Shown here piece after piece: positions 16,496 to 26,509 of a DNA stretch of 45,440 nucleotides. Made by a program: the position numbers and the translations under genes. Below the pieces are notes generated by a model. That model did no database searches, had not been told where the DNA came from, and saw only the letters and a list, made by a program, of their open reading frames with translations. Every line of letters starts with the position of its first letter. Within the stretch, counting starts at the first letter, position 1. The DNA is from Pseudomonadota bacterium (lineage in GTDB: Bacteria; Myxococcota_A; UBA9160; PR03), in the NCBI GenBank assembly GCA_003576805.1, contig QEVM01000014.1:1-45440 (forward strand), written 5' to 3'.

Positions 16496-17071
16496 ATGTC
16501 CGCTCGTCCGATCGCAACGACCCGCAGCGCCGCGGGCATGCCCACCGGCCGGCTGGCCGTCTGGTGGGTGATCGCCTCGGAAATCGTGATCTTCGGCGGT
16601 TTGCTCGGCTCGTACGTGATGTTCCGGCTGTCGCACGACTCGTTCGCGAGCGACGCCGCCAACACCAACATGTACATCGGCGCCTTCAACACCTGGGTGC
16701 TGCTGACGTCGAGCCTGTTCGCGGTGCTCGGCCACAAGGCCGCCGAGGAGGGCAACGGCCCGAAGGCCGCGCGCATGCTCTGGCTCACCGTCGGCGGCGG
16801 CGCGGTCTTCCTGCTGGTCAAGACCTACGAGTGGTACGAGAAGATCCACCACGGCCACACGCTCAGCTCGAGCACCTTCTTCTCGTTCTACTACACGGCG
16901 GCCGGCCTGCACGCGCTGCACGTGATCGCCGGCATGATCATCATGCTGTTCGTCGCCAATACGGCGCGCAAGAACCTGGAGCTCCACCGCGTCGAGCTGA
17001 TCGGGATCTACTGGCACTTCGTCGACGTGGTCTGGATCTTCCTCTTCCCGCTCCTCTACATCGCCAAGTAG
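16496..17071 (+). CDS. coxC: Cytochrome c oxidase subunit III
   Basis: 191 residues with five predicted helices, matching the short five-helix form of subunit III. Recognisable parts: WWVIASEIVIFGGLLGSY, FNTWVLLTSSLFAVLG, KTYEWYEKIHHG with the conserved Glu, AGLHALHVIAG and the closing HFVDVVWIFLFPLLYI. GGAGG lies 11 bases before the ATG. It follows coxA by 23 bases. Subunit III stabilises subunit I and supports proton uptake through the D-pathway. A second, diverged subunit III gene lies two genes downstream. Confidence 0.95.
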   Translation: MSARPIATTRSAAGMPTGRLAVWWVIASEIVIFGGLLGSYVMFRLSHDSFASDAANTNMYIGAFNTWVLLTSSLFAVLGHKAAEEGNGPKAARMLWLTVGGGAVFLLVKTYEWYEKIHHGHTLSSSTFFSFYYTAAGLHALHVIAGMIIMLFVANTARKNLELHRVELIGIYWHFVDVVWIFLFPLLYIAK

Positions 17072-17091
17072 CGGCGCACCGAGGCAACCGA

Positions 17092-17508
17092 ATGGGCAAC
17101 CAAGCACAGCACGCCGTGTCGCACGACGAGCACGCGCACGCCGGCGAGCACTCGCACCACGGCAACTACGTGAAGATCTACCTGATCCTGCTCGTGCTGC
17201 TCGTGATCAGCATCCTCGGCCCCGAGATCGGCATCCGCTGGGTGACGCTGATCACCGCGTTCGGCATCGCGGTCGTGAAGGCGTACATGGTCGCCAAGAA
17301 CTTCATGCACATCACGTTCGCGCCGCGCTACGTCGCGTACCTGGTCGGCACCTGCCTGATCTTCATGCTGCTCTTCTTCGCGGGGACGGCGCCCGACGTG
17401 ATGAAGTTCTCCGGCACCAACTGGCAGAAGCCCGCCTGGGAGGCCGCCCACGCCGAGGCGGCGCACGGCGGCGGCGCCGCCGCGCACGGGGAGTCGGCCC
17501 ACCACTGA
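17092..17508 (+). CDS. coxD: Cytochrome c oxidase subunit IV-like protein
   Basis: 138 residues. The His-rich N terminus (HDEHAHAGEHSHHG) and His/Ala-rich C terminus flank three hydrophobic helices: IYLILLVLLVISILG, WVTLITAFGIAVVKAYMVAKNFMH and VAYLVGTCLIFMLLFFAG. The middle helix carries the family's typical AxxKAxxVxxxFMH pattern of the prokaryotic COX4_pro/caa3_CtaG-neighbour subunit IV group. The gene is 20 bases after coxC. The His-rich ends could bind copper or other metals, which is inference. Confidence 0.88.
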   Translation: MGNQAQHAVSHDEHAHAGEHSHHGNYVKIYLILLVLLVISILGPEIGIRWVTLITAFGIAVVKAYMVAKNFMHITFAPRYVAYLVGTCLIFMLLFFAGTAPDVMKFSGTNWQKPAWEAAHAEAAHGGGAAAHGESAHH

Positions 17509-17542
17509 GGGGCTACGCTCGCAGCGCGCCCCCGGAGCCCCC

Positions 17543-18133
17543 ATGGCCACCTACCGCAGCAGCCGCATGCAGGTCGTCGCCGACGCGCGACGCACGCCGC
17601 TCGTCCCGAACGGCGTGATGGGCATGCTGATCTTCGTGATGACGGAGCTGATGCTCTTCGGCGGCTTCCTGTCGGCGTTCACCATCATCAAGTCGGGCTC
17701 GGTGGTCTGGCCGCCGCCGGGACAGCCGCGCCTGCCGGTCGAAGAGACCGCCTTCAACACGGCGCTGCTGCTGCTGAGCGGCGCGGCGTTGTTCGCGACG
17801 CGGCGCGCCTTCCAGCGCGATCGCGCCAAGGCGCGGCTCCCGATGCTGGCCGCGATGCTGCTCGCCGCCGCGTTCGTCGCGCTCCAGGGCCGCGAGTGGC
17901 TGGCGCTGCTCGGGCAGGGCCTCACGCTCACCTCGAGCAGCCTCGGCAGCTTCTTCTTCCTGATCATCGGGCTGCACGCGTTCCACGTCGCCGTGGCGCT
18001 CGCCATGCTCGTCCACACCTTCGTGCGCCTGCAGCGCGGCTGGCTGGCGTCCAGCCAGCTCGCGACGACGGAGGTGTTCTGGTACTTCGTCGTCGGCGTG
18101 TGGCCCGCCATCTACGCGGTGGTCTACCAGTGA
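17543..18133 (+). CDS. Second cytochrome c oxidase subunit III-like protein
   Basis: 196 residues, five predicted helices: GMLIFVMTELMLFGGFLSAF, FNTALLLLSGAALFATRRA, MLAAMLLAAAFVALQGREWLALL, SFFFLIIGLHAFHVAVALAML and TTEVFWYFVVGVWPAIYAVVYQ. The GLHAFHV and Gln-Gly-Arg-Glu-Trp segments match the heme-copper oxidase subunit III family, but the sequence differs strongly from the coxC product just upstream. Both are in one operon. It may be an alternative or additional subunit; several multi-subunit oxidase loci carry two such genes. ATG at 17543 follows coxD by 34 bases. Confidence 0.88.
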   Translation: MATYRSSRMQVVADARRTPLVPNGVMGMLIFVMTELMLFGGFLSAFTIIKSGSVVWPPPGQPRLPVEETAFNTALLLLSGAALFATRRAFQRDRAKARLPMLAAMLLAAAFVALQGREWLALLGQGLTLTSSSLGSFFFLIIGLHAFHVAVALAMLVHTFVRLQRGWLASSQLATTEVFWYFVVGVWPAIYAVVYQ

Positions 18134-18423
18134 CGGCGCGCACCCGGCGCGGGCTCGGTCAGGCCGCGGCGTTCGCGCTCGCAGCGGTCGCGCTGCTCCT
18201 GCCGGCCGTCGCGTCGGCCTGCCCGATGTGCCTCTCCGGCCAGGGCGGCGGCACGCAGAAGGCCTTCGCGATCGGCAGCGTCTTCCTCTCCGTGACGCCG
18301 CTCGCCGTGATCGGCGCGGCCGTCTGGTACCTGCGCCGCCGCGCCCGCGCGATCCAGCACGAGGACGAGCTCGCGCGCCGCGGCGCCGCGCTGCCGGCCA
18401 GCCGCCCCGCTTCGCCGCACTGA
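18130..18423 (+). CDS. Small exported CPMC protein at the end of the oxidase operon
   Basis: 97 residues. A signal peptide (QAAAFALAAVALLLPAVASA) is followed at once by CPMCLSGQGGGTQKA, then one membrane helix (FAIGSVFLSVTPLAVIGAAVWYL), a basic RRRAR stretch and a short cytoplasmic tail. The CxxC next to the cleavage site would face the periplasm, a reasonable place for copper or thiol chemistry in CuA maturation, but I do not recognise a named family. The GTG start overlaps the second subunit III stop by four bases (GTGA), so it is translationally coupled and is the last gene of the block. Confidence 0.75.
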   Translation: MTARTRRGLGQAAAFALAAVALLLPAVASACPMCLSGQGGGTQKAFAIGSVFLSVTPLAVIGAAVWYLRRRARAIQHEDELARRGAALPASRPASPH

Positions 18424-18455
18424 AGGCGCGCGCCGCTCGGGGGCGCGACCGCCGC

Positions 18456-21086
18456 CTACAGCACCACGTTGACGAGGCGGCCCTTCACCACGATCACCTT
18501 GCGCGGCGTCTTGCCCTCGAGGTGGCGGCGTACGTTCTCGCTCGCGAGCGCGGCGGCGCGCACGGCGTCGTCGTCGGCGTCGGACGGCACGGCGACCTCG
18601 GCGCGACGCTTGCCGTTCACCTGGACGGCGATCGTCACCGTGTCGGCGACCAGCAGCGCGGGATCCGCCTCGGGCCACGGCGCGTACGCGATCGATTCGC
18701 GGTGGCCGAGCTTCTCCCACAGCTCCTCGGCGATGTGCGGCGCGAACGGCGCCAGCAGCTTCACGAACGCGAGCGCCGCCTCGCGCGGAAGCGGCGCGTC
18801 CTTGGCGACGTCGCGCACGAACACCATCAGCTTCGCGATCGCGGTGTTGAAGCGCATCGCCTCGAGGTCGTCGGTCACGCCCTGCACGGTGGTTGCGACG
18901 AGGCGCCGCTGCTCGGGCGTACCGGCGCCCGCGGGCAGCGCGCGGCCGGGCTCACCGGGCGCGTCCTCGTCCACGAGCAGCCGCCACGCGCGCTGCAGGA
19001 AGCGGGAGACGCCGAGGATGCCCTCGGTGGTCCACGGCGCCTCCTTGTCGATCGGGCCGAGGAACATCTCGTAGAGGCGCATCGAGTCGGCGCCGTGCTC
19101 CGCGACGACCTCGTCCGGGTTCACCACGTTGCCCCGGCTCTTGGACATCTTCTCGATGACCTCTTCGAGCTCGAGGCCGGGAAGCTCGGCGTGCCAGGCG
19201 CGGCCGTCTTCGCTGCGCACCTGCGCGGCGGGCACCCAGCGCGCCTTGACGGGGCGGCCGTCGTCCATCGCGACGGTGCCGTCGCCCTCCGCGCGCACCT
19301 CGCGGAACGAGTAGCGGCGCACGTCCGCGCGGCCGTCGTCCGCCACGTCGTCGTCGAAGTAGCGGTAGCTCGCGCCGAGGATCATCCCCTGGTTCACGAG
19401 CTTGCGGAACGGCTCCTTGGTGTGCACGAGGCCGAGGTCGTAGAGGACCTTGTGCCAGAAGCGCGAGTAGAGCAGGTGGAGCACCGCGTGCTCCGCGCCG
19501 CCGACGTAGAGGTCGACCGGCATCCAGTAGCGCTCGGCCTCGCGCGAGAACGGCTCGCGCTCGTTGCGGGGATCGACGAAGCGCAGGAAGTACCAGCAGC
19601 TGCCGGCCCACTGCGGCATGGTGTTGCGGTCGCGGCGCGCCGGCCGGCCCGTCTCGGCATCGACGGTCTGCATCCACTCGCGGGCTCGCTCGAGCGGGGT
19701 CTCGCGCTCGCCGGCCGGGCGGAAGTCGTCGAGCTCGGGCAGCGTCACCGGCAGCTCGCTCTCGGGCACGAGCTTCACGCTGCCGTCCTCGAGGTGCAGC
19801 ACCGGGAACGGCTCGCCCCAGTAGCGCTGCCGGCTGAACAGCCAGTCGCGCAGCTTGTAGGTGACCGTGCCCTCGCCGCGCCCCTCGCTCTCCAGCCACG
19901 CGACGATGCGCCGCTTGGCCTCGGACGTCGGGAGGCCGCTGATGAGTCCCGAGTCGACCGAGACGCCGTCGCCGGTGCTCGGCAGCTCCTGCCCCGTCCC
20001 CTCCACCACCTTGCGGATCGGCAGCCCGAACGCCGTCGCGAACTCGAAGTCGCGCTCGTCGTGCGCGGGGACGGCCATGATCGCGCCGGTGCCGTAGCCG
20101 GCGAGCACGTAGTCGGCGATCCAGATCGGGACGCGCTCGCCGTTCACGGGGTTCACCGCGAAGGCGCCGGTCGCGACGCCGCTCTTGGTCTTGGCGTCGG
20201 CGATGCGCGCGCGCTCGCTGCGGCGCTTGGCCGCCTCGACGTACGCCGCGACCGCTTCGCGCTGCGCCGCGGTGGTGATGCGCGGGACCAGCGCGTGCTC
20301 AGGCGCCAGCACCATGTAGGTCGCGCCGAAGAGCGTGTCGGGCCGCGTGGTGAAGACCTCGATCTCGACGCCGTCGTGGTCCGCGACCGCGAAGCGCACG
20401 CGCGCGCCCTCGCTGCGCCCGATCCAGTCGCGCTGCATCTTCTTGATCGGTTCGGGCCAGTCGAGTTCGCCCAGGTCCTCGAGCAGGCGGTCGGCGTACG
20501 CGGTGATGCGAAGCATCCACTGCTTCATCGGGAGCCGCACGACGGGGTGCCCGCCGCGCTCGCTCTTGCCGTCGATCACCTCCTCGTTGGCGAGCACGGT
20601 GCCGAGCGCGGGGCACCAGTTCACCGGCACCTCGGCCTCGTAGGCGAGGCCGCGCTCGAAGAGCCGGGCGAAGATCCACTGCGTCCAGCGCACGTAGCCC
20701 GGATCGGTGGTGTCGATCTCGCGCGACCAGTCGTAGGAGAAGCCGAGCGACTCGATCTGGCGCTTGAAGGTCTCGATGTTGCGCCGGGTCGTGACGCGCG
20801 GGTGGGTGCCGGTCTCGATCGCGTACTGCTCGGCGGGCAGGCCGAAGGCGTCCCAGCCCATCGGGTGCAGCACGTTGAAGCCGCGCATGCGCTTCCAGCG
20901 CGCGAGCACGTCGGTCGCGATGTAGCCCTTCGGATGGCCGACGTGGAGGCCCGCCCCGGACGGGTAGGGGAACATGTCGAGCACGTAGTACTTGGGGCGG
21001 CTCGGGTCGATCTCGGCGCGGAACGTGCCGCGCTCGCGCCAGTGGCTCTGCCAGCGGGGCTCGATGCGCTTGGGGTCGTACGGCAT
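18456..21086 (-). CDS. leuS: Leucyl-tRNA synthetase
   Basis: 876 residues, normal for bacterial LeuRS. The class I HIGH motif is HVGH at 48-51 with [15 protein letters not shown] around it, the [13 protein letters not shown] stretch follows, the CP1 editing domain ([34 protein letters not shown]) keeps its Thr-rich and Asp-containing motifs, and KMSKS is at 646-650. The anticodon-binding and C-terminal domains end in [14 protein letters not shown]. It charges tRNA-Leu. It is convergent with the oxidase block (32 bases apart) and divergent from ppsR with 51 bases between them. Confidence 0.98.
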   Translation of the reverse strand: MPYDPKRIEPRWQSHWRERGTFRAEIDPSRPKYYVLDMFPYPSGAGLHVGHPKGYIATDVLARWKRMRGFNVLHPMGWDAFGLPAEQYAIETGTHPRVTTRRNIETFKRQIESLGFSYDWSREIDTTDPGYVRWTQWIFARLFERGLAYEAEVPVNWCPALGTVLANEEVIDGKSERGGHPVVRLPMKQWMLRITAYADRLLEDLGELDWPEPIKKMQRDWIGRSEGARVRFAVADHDGVEIEVFTTRPDTLFGATYMVLAPEHALVPRITTAAQREAVAAYVEAAKRRSERARIADAKTKSGVATGAFAVNPVNGERVPIWIADYVLAGYGTGAIMAVPAHDERDFEFATAFGLPIRKVVEGTGQELPSTGDGVSVDSGLISGLPTSEAKRRIVAWLESEGRGEGTVTYKLRDWLFSRQRYWGEPFPVLHLEDGSVKLVPESELPVTLPELDDFRPAGERETPLERAREWMQTVDAETGRPARRDRNTMPQWAGSCWYFLRFVDPRNEREPFSREAERYWMPVDLYVGGAEHAVLHLLYSRFWHKVLYDLGLVHTKEPFRKLVNQGMILGASYRYFDDDVADDGRADVRRYSFREVRAEGDGTVAMDDGRPVKARWVPAAQVRSEDGRAWHAELPGLELEEVIEKMSKSRGNVVNPDEVVAEHGADSMRLYEMFLGPIDKEAPWTTEGILGVSRFLQRAWRLLVDEDAPGEPGRALPAGAGTPEQRRLVATTVQGVTDDLEAMRFNTAIAKLMVFVRDVAKDAPLPREAALAFVKLLAPFAPHIAEELWEKLGHRESIAYAPWPEADPALLVADTVTIAVQVNGKRRAEVAVPSDADDDAVRAAALASENVRRHLEGKTPRKVIVVKGRLVNVVL

Positions 21087-21137
21087 GGCGCGGGACGATA
21101 GCGTCCGCGCCCGCGCGGAATCGACTACCCTGCGCGC

Positions 21138-22052
21138 GTGGCCGAGAAGACGACGGCAGAGAAGGCGGCCGCAGGCGAGACGGCGCCGCCGCCCGCGACG
21201 CAGGCCGACAAGCGGCGGGCGGCCGCCGCCCGCGACGAGACGTGGGCCGAGGTGTTCGTCGTCTCCGACGGCACCGGCGAGACCGCCGCCGACACCGTGC
21301 GCGCCGCGATGCTGCAGTTCCACGCGCGCTGGCGCATGCGCACCTTCCCCGACGTGCGCAGCGCGGCGCAGGCGCGCACCGTGATCGAGGCGGCCTCGAA
21401 GAACCGAGCGCTGGTCGTGTTCACCGTGGTGAACCGCGAGGCGGCGCAGGTGCTGCGCGACCACGGCGCCGCGCTCGGCGTGCCGTGCGTGGACCTGATC
21501 GGCCCGCTGATCGCGAACATCGCCGAGCACTTGAAGGCCGAGCCGCGTCACGAGCCGGGCCTGCTGCACGGCTTCTCGGACGCGTACTTCAAGCGCATCG
21601 AGGCGGTCGAGTTCGCGGTGCGCCACGACGACGGCGCCAACATGCACACGATCCACGGCGCCGACATCGTGCTCACCGGCGTGTCGCGCACCTCGAAGAC
21701 GCCGCTCTCGATGTATCTCGCGCAGCGCGGCTACAAGACCGGCAACGTGCCGCTGGTCCCGGGCGTCGACCCGCCGCGCCAGCTGCTCGAGATGAACCCC
21801 AAGAAGGTGTTCGGGCTGATCGGCGACGTCGAGAACCTCTCCGCCATGCGCCGCGCGCGCGCCCGCTCGATGGGCGGGACGCCCTACCACCACTACGCCG
21901 ACTCCCAGACGATCGCGCGCGAGCTCGACGAGTCGCTGCGCCTGTTCCGCGCGCGCGGCTGGCGCTGGATCGACATCTCGAACCGCGCCGTCGAGGAGAA
22001 CGCCTCGAAGATCCTCGAGCTGATGCAGGGCTTCCGCGGCGCGACCGCGTAG
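21138..22052 (+). CDS. ppsR: PEP synthase / PPDK regulatory kinase-phosphorylase (DUF299)
   Basis: 304 residues. An Ala-rich N-terminal extension of about 33 residues precedes the family start [12 protein letters not shown]. The P-loop GVSRTSKT is at 181-188, followed by [19 protein letters not shown], and [12 protein letters not shown] closes the domain, all typical of the bacterial PSRP group. The enzyme uses ADP to phosphorylate, and phosphate to dephosphorylate, PEP synthase or pyruvate phosphate dikinase. The target enzyme gene is not in the window. GTG start at 21138. Confidence 0.94.
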   Translation: MAEKTTAEKAAAGETAPPPATQADKRRAAAARDETWAEVFVVSDGTGETAADTVRAAMLQFHARWRMRTFPDVRSAAQARTVIEAASKNRALVVFTVVNREAAQVLRDHGAALGVPCVDLIGPLIANIAEHLKAEPRHEPGLLHGFSDAYFKRIEAVEFAVRHDDGANMHTIHGADIVLTGVSRTSKTPLSMYLAQRGYKTGNVPLVPGVDPPRQLLEMNPKKVFGLIGDVENLSAMRRARARSMGGTPYHHYADSQTIARELDESLRLFRARGWRWIDISNRAVEENASKILELMQGFRGATA

Positions 22053-22080
22053 CGTCTCCGCGGGCCGCGCCCGAGACGAA

Positions 22081-22112
22081 GAAGGCCGGGGTCGCTCGCG
22101 ACCCCGGCCTTC
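22081..22112. terminator. Strong bidirectional terminator between ppsR and the RND gene
   Basis: A perfect 14-base inverted repeat (GAAGGCCGGGGTCG and its complement) with a CTCG loop lies 28 bases after the ppsR stop and 35 bases before the end of the convergent RND gene. There is no long T-run, but symmetry and position between two converging stops make bidirectional termination likely. Confidence 0.85.
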
Positions 22113-22147
22113 GTGTCGAAACGGCGCTCCTTGGGGAGCGCGCGGCG

Positions 22148-25100
22148 TCAGCTCGCCGCCTGACTCGGTGTCTTCTCGCCGTCCGCGAGCTTCTCGGCGT
22201 GCAGCAGCGCCGTCGCCGAGTCGGGCCGCAGGATCGAGTAGAGCGCGGGCACCATCGTGATCGCGCCTAGCATGTTGATGATCATCAGGATCACCAGGAG
22301 CTGCGCCATCTCGGCCTGGAAGCGCAGGTTCGAGAACGACCAGAGCGCGATGCCGCCGACGATCGTGGTCGCGGTGAACGACACCGCCATGCCCGTCGTG
22401 CTGACCGCGCGCCGGATCGCCTCGTCGATGTCGCCGGTCTCGACCACCTCCTGGCGGATGCGGTCCACGATGTAGATCGCGTAGTCGACGCCGATGCCGA
22501 CGCCCACCGACTGCACCGGCAGCGTGTTGATGTTGAGGCCGACGCCCTTCAGCGCCATGTAGGCCAGCGAGATCAGCGTCGCCGTGCCCACCTGCAGCAG
22601 GATCACCCAGCCGCTCATCATGTTCTTGTAGACGATCGACTGCAGCACGAAGATCGTGAACAGGATGAGCGAGATGTTGGCGATGTGGCCGCGCTCGACC
22701 TCGTCGTTGATGGCGGCCAGGATGCCCATGATGCCGCCGGCCATGACGAACTGGACGCCGCGCGTCCAGCTGCTCGCCTGCTGGAAGCGGGGAATCGGCT
22801 CGACCGCCTTGAGGTCCTGCACGATCAGCTGGTCGGTGTCGACCGCCACCGCGCGGATGCCGAACTCGTCGCTCTCCCACCAGGCGTCCACGTCTTCGGC
22901 CGTCCAGTCGGCGAGCACCGGCGGCCAGGAGAAGTACTCGCCTTCCTCGACCGAGTCGCGCTCGGTCTCGTAGTCGGAGATGGCGGCCTCGCGGAACTCC
23001 TCGATCCAGCCCGGCAGCTTCTCGGACGCCAGCGTCGGCTCGTGCGCCTCGTAGCTGCCGTCCGGCTTGCGCAGCTGGATGTGCATGGTGTGATCGCGCG
23101 TCGGCAGAATCGGGCCGAGCATGTAGTACCAGAGGTCGGTGAGCTTCTCCCAGTCGAAGAAGCTCGCGTCCTTGGCCGCGCGGTCCCGATCGAGGCGCAC
23201 GATCACCTCGCCCATCGGGTTGTCCTTGATGAAGTAGTCGGACGCCAGCACCGCCTCGGTGATCGTGTCGCCCTTGTGGTCCGGGTAGAAGAAGGAGATG
23301 TTGGCGTCGCGGCTGTCGTCGGTCATGAACGGGCGCAGGAAGCCCGGCGCGCCGTTCGTGCGCAGCTGGAAGATGACCGTGCGCACCGTGCCTGGATGCT
23401 CCGGCACGAACTGCCACTTCGGGTCGCCGTAGTGGTTCATGCGCCAGTAGCCGCGGATGATCGGCGCGATCGACACCGACGCGCCGAGGTTCGTGTGCGT
23501 CTGCATCCAGCGCTCGAACTCGGTCATGCGCTTGATCGGCAGCGGGTCGGCGCTCGCGTTCTCGCGGTCGCCGCTCGAGAACACCACGAACGAGTCGACG
23601 CCGCCGAAGCGCTTGGCGATCTGGTCGGTCGCGACGTTGAACTCGTGGTCCGGCCAGAGCAGCGGCGAGCCGGGCGTGGCCTGCCCGATCGTCGAGTACA
23701 TCAGCGTGATGTAGAACGACACGGCGAACAGGCCGAGCGAGACGCCGGCGACGACGTACTTCCAGCGCGGGTGCGTCGTGATGTAGCCGCACCAGTTGGT
23801 GAAGCGCACCATCGGCTCCGGCAGGTAGTGCTCGTTGTCGTGCGGCGGCGGCATGTAGCAGATCATGACGGGGTGCAGGATCTCGACCGTCGCGAGGATC
23901 GAAAGCACCCAGAACGCGCCGAAGATGGCCAGTTCGAAGAGCTGTGGGATGGTGGTCAGCGCGATCATCGCGAGGCCCGCGACGTCGGTGATGATGCCGA
24001 GCGTGCCGGGCACGATCAGCTCGGCCATGGCCACGGTGGCGGCCTCGATCTTGGCTTCGTTCGGGTCCGCGTAGCGTGGCGCGATCATCTCGTAGTCTTC
24101 GAAGAAGCGCTCCGCCATCTGCACGGTGTGCGACGTGGCGCGCGCAGTGATGATCATCGGGATCACCAGCACGAGTGGGTCGAAGGTGATCCCCATCCAG
24201 CCGCAGAAGCCGGTGCCCCAGATGAAGGTGACCACCGCGGCGATGAACGGGATCACCACGCCGTGCAGGCGCCGGAAGTACGCCAGCAGCAAGCCGAAGA
24301 CGGTGACCACCGTCAGCGCCACGAACAGGCCGATCTCGAAGGCGTGCTTGATCACCCAGCCGATGTGGGTGGGCTCGCCCGAGACGTAGATCTGAAGATT
24401 GCAGCCCTCGGGCAGCGTCACCTCGGTCGAGAGGCGTTGGAACGGGCGCGTGATCGACTTGAAGAAGCGGTCCAGGGCCGTGTTCTCGCCGGCGGTGCAG
24501 GCGGGGTCCTCGAAGTCCTTCTTGATCTGCTCGACGTGGTTGAAGACCGCCGTGTAGGTCTGCGAGGTGTTGAGGCGGTCGGTGATGAAGCCGCCGGTCA
24601 CGAGCGCGCCCTTCTCGTCCCATGAGACGAGGCGGCCGTAGATGAAGGGCGGGTTCTGGAGGACGAGGCCGCGCAGGTGGTCGGCGTCGTCCTGGTTCTC
24701 CGGGACCTTCTTCATCAGCACGTCGGAGGTGATCGAGCCGTCCGGCTCGATCTGCACGACGCGCGTGCTCGAGTGCGCGACCGAGCGGATCTGGTCGTGG
24801 TTGACCGGGTAGGGCGGGTAGGCGCGGTCGAGCTCCTTGACGATCTGCTCTTCGCTCTTGCCCTGCTCCTCGAGCGCCTCGCGCAGCTCCTCGCGCTTGT
24901 CGTTCTGCGAGTCGTAGCCGACGCCGTCGAGCCGCCGCGTGATCTCGTGGATCTTCTGCAGCGTCTCGGGCGTGAAGATGTTGCCGTCCTTCACAACGAC
25001 GGCGATCGCGACCAGCGAGGAGGTGCCGAACTTCTTGGCGAAGCTGTCCTGCGCGTGGATGAAGGGATGGTCCGGCCACTGCGCGCGCGCCGAGGTGTCG

Positions 25101-25288
25101 ACCCGCACCGCCGGACCCGGCAGCGGCATGCCCATGCCGGTCAGCACCGCGTTCACGATCGGATACAGGAAGAACAGCGTCGTGAAGATCAGCGCCATCG
25201 CGATCGGGAAGCGATTGCGCGTCACCCAACGGGCGAACTTCAGGGTCTTGGTCTCGCGCACCTCGTGGGTGTACGGTGCTTCGGACAT
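22148..25288 (-). CDS. MMPL/RND superfamily exporter
   Basis: 1046 residues with the two-half RND layout: helix 1 (24-44), a periplasmic loop (about 50-310), helices 2-6 (about 316-475), helix 7 (about 510-530), a second large loop, then helices 8-12 (about 845-1030). The second half keeps the proton-relay motif [15 protein letters not shown] with Asp935. The matching place in the first half (about 378-391) reads [15 protein letters not shown] and has no Asp. Such exporters often move lipids or hydrophobic compounds; the substrate is unknown. No outer-membrane or DUF1329-type partner is adjacent. ATG at 25288, preceded by GAGG. Confidence 0.93.
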   Translation of the reverse strand: MSEAPYTHEVRETKTLKFARWVTRNRFPIAMALIFTTLFFLYPIVNAVLTGMGMPLPGPAVRVDTSARAQWPDHPFIHAQDSFAKKFGTSSLVAIAVVVKDGNIFTPETLQKIHEITRRLDGVGYDSQNDKREELREALEEQGKSEEQIVKELDRAYPPYPVNHDQIRSVAHSSTRVVQIEPDGSITSDVLMKKVPENQDDADHLRGLVLQNPPFIYGRLVSWDEKGALVTGGFITDRLNTSQTYTAVFNHVEQIKKDFEDPACTAGENTALDRFFKSITRPFQRLSTEVTLPEGCNLQIYVSGEPTHIGWVIKHAFEIGLFVALTVVTVFGLLLAYFRRLHGVVIPFIAAVVTFIWGTGFCGWMGITFDPLVLVIPMIITARATSHTVQMAERFFEDYEMIAPRYADPNEAKIEAATVAMAELIVPGTLGIITDVAGLAMIALTTIPQLFELAIFGAFWVLSILATVEILHPVMICYMPPPHDNEHYLPEPMVRFTNWCGYITTHPRWKYVVAGVSLGLFAVSFYITLMYSTIGQATPGSPLLWPDHEFNVATDQIAKRFGGVDSFVVFSSGDRENASADPLPIKRMTEFERWMQTHTNLGASVSIAPIIRGYWRMNHYGDPKWQFVPEHPGTVRTVIFQLRTNGAPGFLRPFMTDDSRDANISFFYPDHKGDTITEAVLASDYFIKDNPMGEVIVRLDRDRAAKDASFFDWEKLTDLWYYMLGPILPTRDHTMHIQLRKPDGSYEAHEPTLASEKLPGWIEEFREAAISDYETERDSVEEGEYFSWPPVLADWTAEDVDAWWESDEFGIRAVAVDTDQLIVQDLKAVEPIPRFQQASSWTRGVQFVMAGGIMGILAAINDEVERGHIANISLILFTIFVLQSIVYKNMMSGWVILLQVGTATLISLAYMALKGVGLNINTLPVQSVGVGIGVDYAIYIVDRIRQEVVETGDIDEAIRRAVSTTGMAVSFTATTIVGGIALWSFSNLRFQAEMAQLLVILMIINMLGAITMVPALYSILRPDSATALLHAEKLADGEKTPSQAAS

Positions 25289-25418
25289 GGCGTTGCCTCA
25301 CTGAATACGGTTGGTTTCCGCGCGGCGCGGCGCCGTCGAGACGAAGGCGCGCGCGGACGCAAGTGCGTGCGCGCGCGGCCGGTCCGCAAGGACTTTGACC
25401 GGAGAGGGGGTCGGCACC

Positions 25419-26483
25419 GTGGCGGACGTTACGCTGGCGGGACGCTCCGGGTCAAGCGCCCGACCCGTCGAGGTTTCCGGGGACGAGCGCGACCCCGCGC
25501 GAGCTGCGACTCGGCCGCGGGTGTTCGCAACGCGCCGCCTTCCGGGGCCCGCGCTCGACGAGCTCGCCGCCGAATGCGACGTCGACGTCTGGTCCGATCG
25601 CATGCCGCCGGGCGCCGACGCACTCGCAGATCGCAGCGCCGCAGCCGACGGCCTCGTCTGCCTCCTCACCGACCGCATCGACGGCGCGCTGCTCGCGCGT
25701 TGTCCGCGGCTGCGCGCCGTCTCGAGCGTGTCGGTGGGGGTCGATCACGTCGATCTCGCCGCGGCGACCGCGCGCCGGATCCCGGTCGGCCACACGCCGG
25801 GCGTGCTGACCGAGACCACCGCCGATCTCGCCTTCGCGCTGCTGCTCGCGGCCGCGCGACGCGTCGTCGAAGGCGATCGCTTCGTGCGCGGCGGCGAGTG
25901 GGCGCCCGAGCGCGTGTGGGAGCCCGACATGCTGCTCGGGCGCGACGTGCACGGCGCGACGCTCGGCGTCGTCGGCCTCGGCGCGATCGGCCAGGCGGTG
26001 GCGCGCCGCGCGGCCGGCTTCGGCATGCGCGTCGTCGGCTGGTCGAAGACGCCGCGCGCCGTGCCGGGCGTGGCGTCGGTCGCGCTGGGCGCGCTGCTCG
26101 CGGAGGCGGACTTCGTCAGCGTGCACGTCGCGCTGACGCCCGAGACGCGCGGGCTCCTGGACGCGGACGCGATCGCGCGCATGAAGCCGGGTGCGGTGCT
26201 CGTCAACACGGCGCGCGGCGGCATCGTGGACGAGACGGCGCTCGCCGCGGCGCTCGCGAGCGGCCGGCTCGCCGGCGCCGGGCTCGACGTCTTCGCGCGC
26301 GAGCCGCTCGATTCCGCGAGCCCCCTGCTGGCGCTGCCGAACGTCGTGCTGACGCCGCACATCGGCAGCGCGAGCGAGGCGACGCGCGCGAAGATGGCGA
26401 CGCTCGCGATCCGCAATCTGCAAGCGGCGCTGGCGGGCCATCGCATGCCGCACTGTGCGAACCCCGCCGTGTACGAGCGCTAG
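25419..26483 (+). CDS. D-2-hydroxyacid dehydrogenase (glyoxylate/hydroxypyruvate reductase-like)
   Basis: 354 residues. NAD(P)-binding [21 protein letters not shown], then the catalytic residues of the family: Arg in [10 protein letters not shown], Glu in FAREPLD and His in [13 protein letters not shown]. It reversibly reduces a 2-keto acid such as glyoxylate or hydroxypyruvate; the exact substrate is not fixed by these motifs. GTG 25419 is preferred because GGAGAGGGGG (25401-25410) lies eight bases upstream; open frame continues back to 25311 with no family similarity. Even so, about 35 residues precede the first strand ([10 protein letters not shown]). Divergent from the RND gene. Confidence 0.92.
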   Translation: MADVTLAGRSGSSARPVEVSGDERDPARAATRPRVFATRRLPGPALDELAAECDVDVWSDRMPPGADALADRSAAADGLVCLLTDRIDGALLARCPRLRAVSSVSVGVDHVDLAAATARRIPVGHTPGVLTETTADLAFALLLAAARRVVEGDRFVRGGEWAPERVWEPDMLLGRDVHGATLGVVGLGAIGQAVARRAAGFGMRVVGWSKTPRAVPGVASVALGALLAEADFVSVHVALTPETRGLLDADAIARMKPGAVLVNTARGGIVDETALAAALASGRLAGAGLDVFAREPLDSASPLLALPNVVLTPHIGSASEATRAKMATLAIRNLQAALAGHRMPHCANPAVYER

Positions 26484-26509
26484 CCGGGCGACCTCGCTCG
26501 TCGCGGCCG

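Noticed and set aside
22081..22112. Single hairpin considered as a CRISPR-like or mobile repeat unit
   Set aside because: It occurs once, between convergent stops, and behaves as a terminator. No repeat array, transposase, integrase or att-like site was seen in the window.
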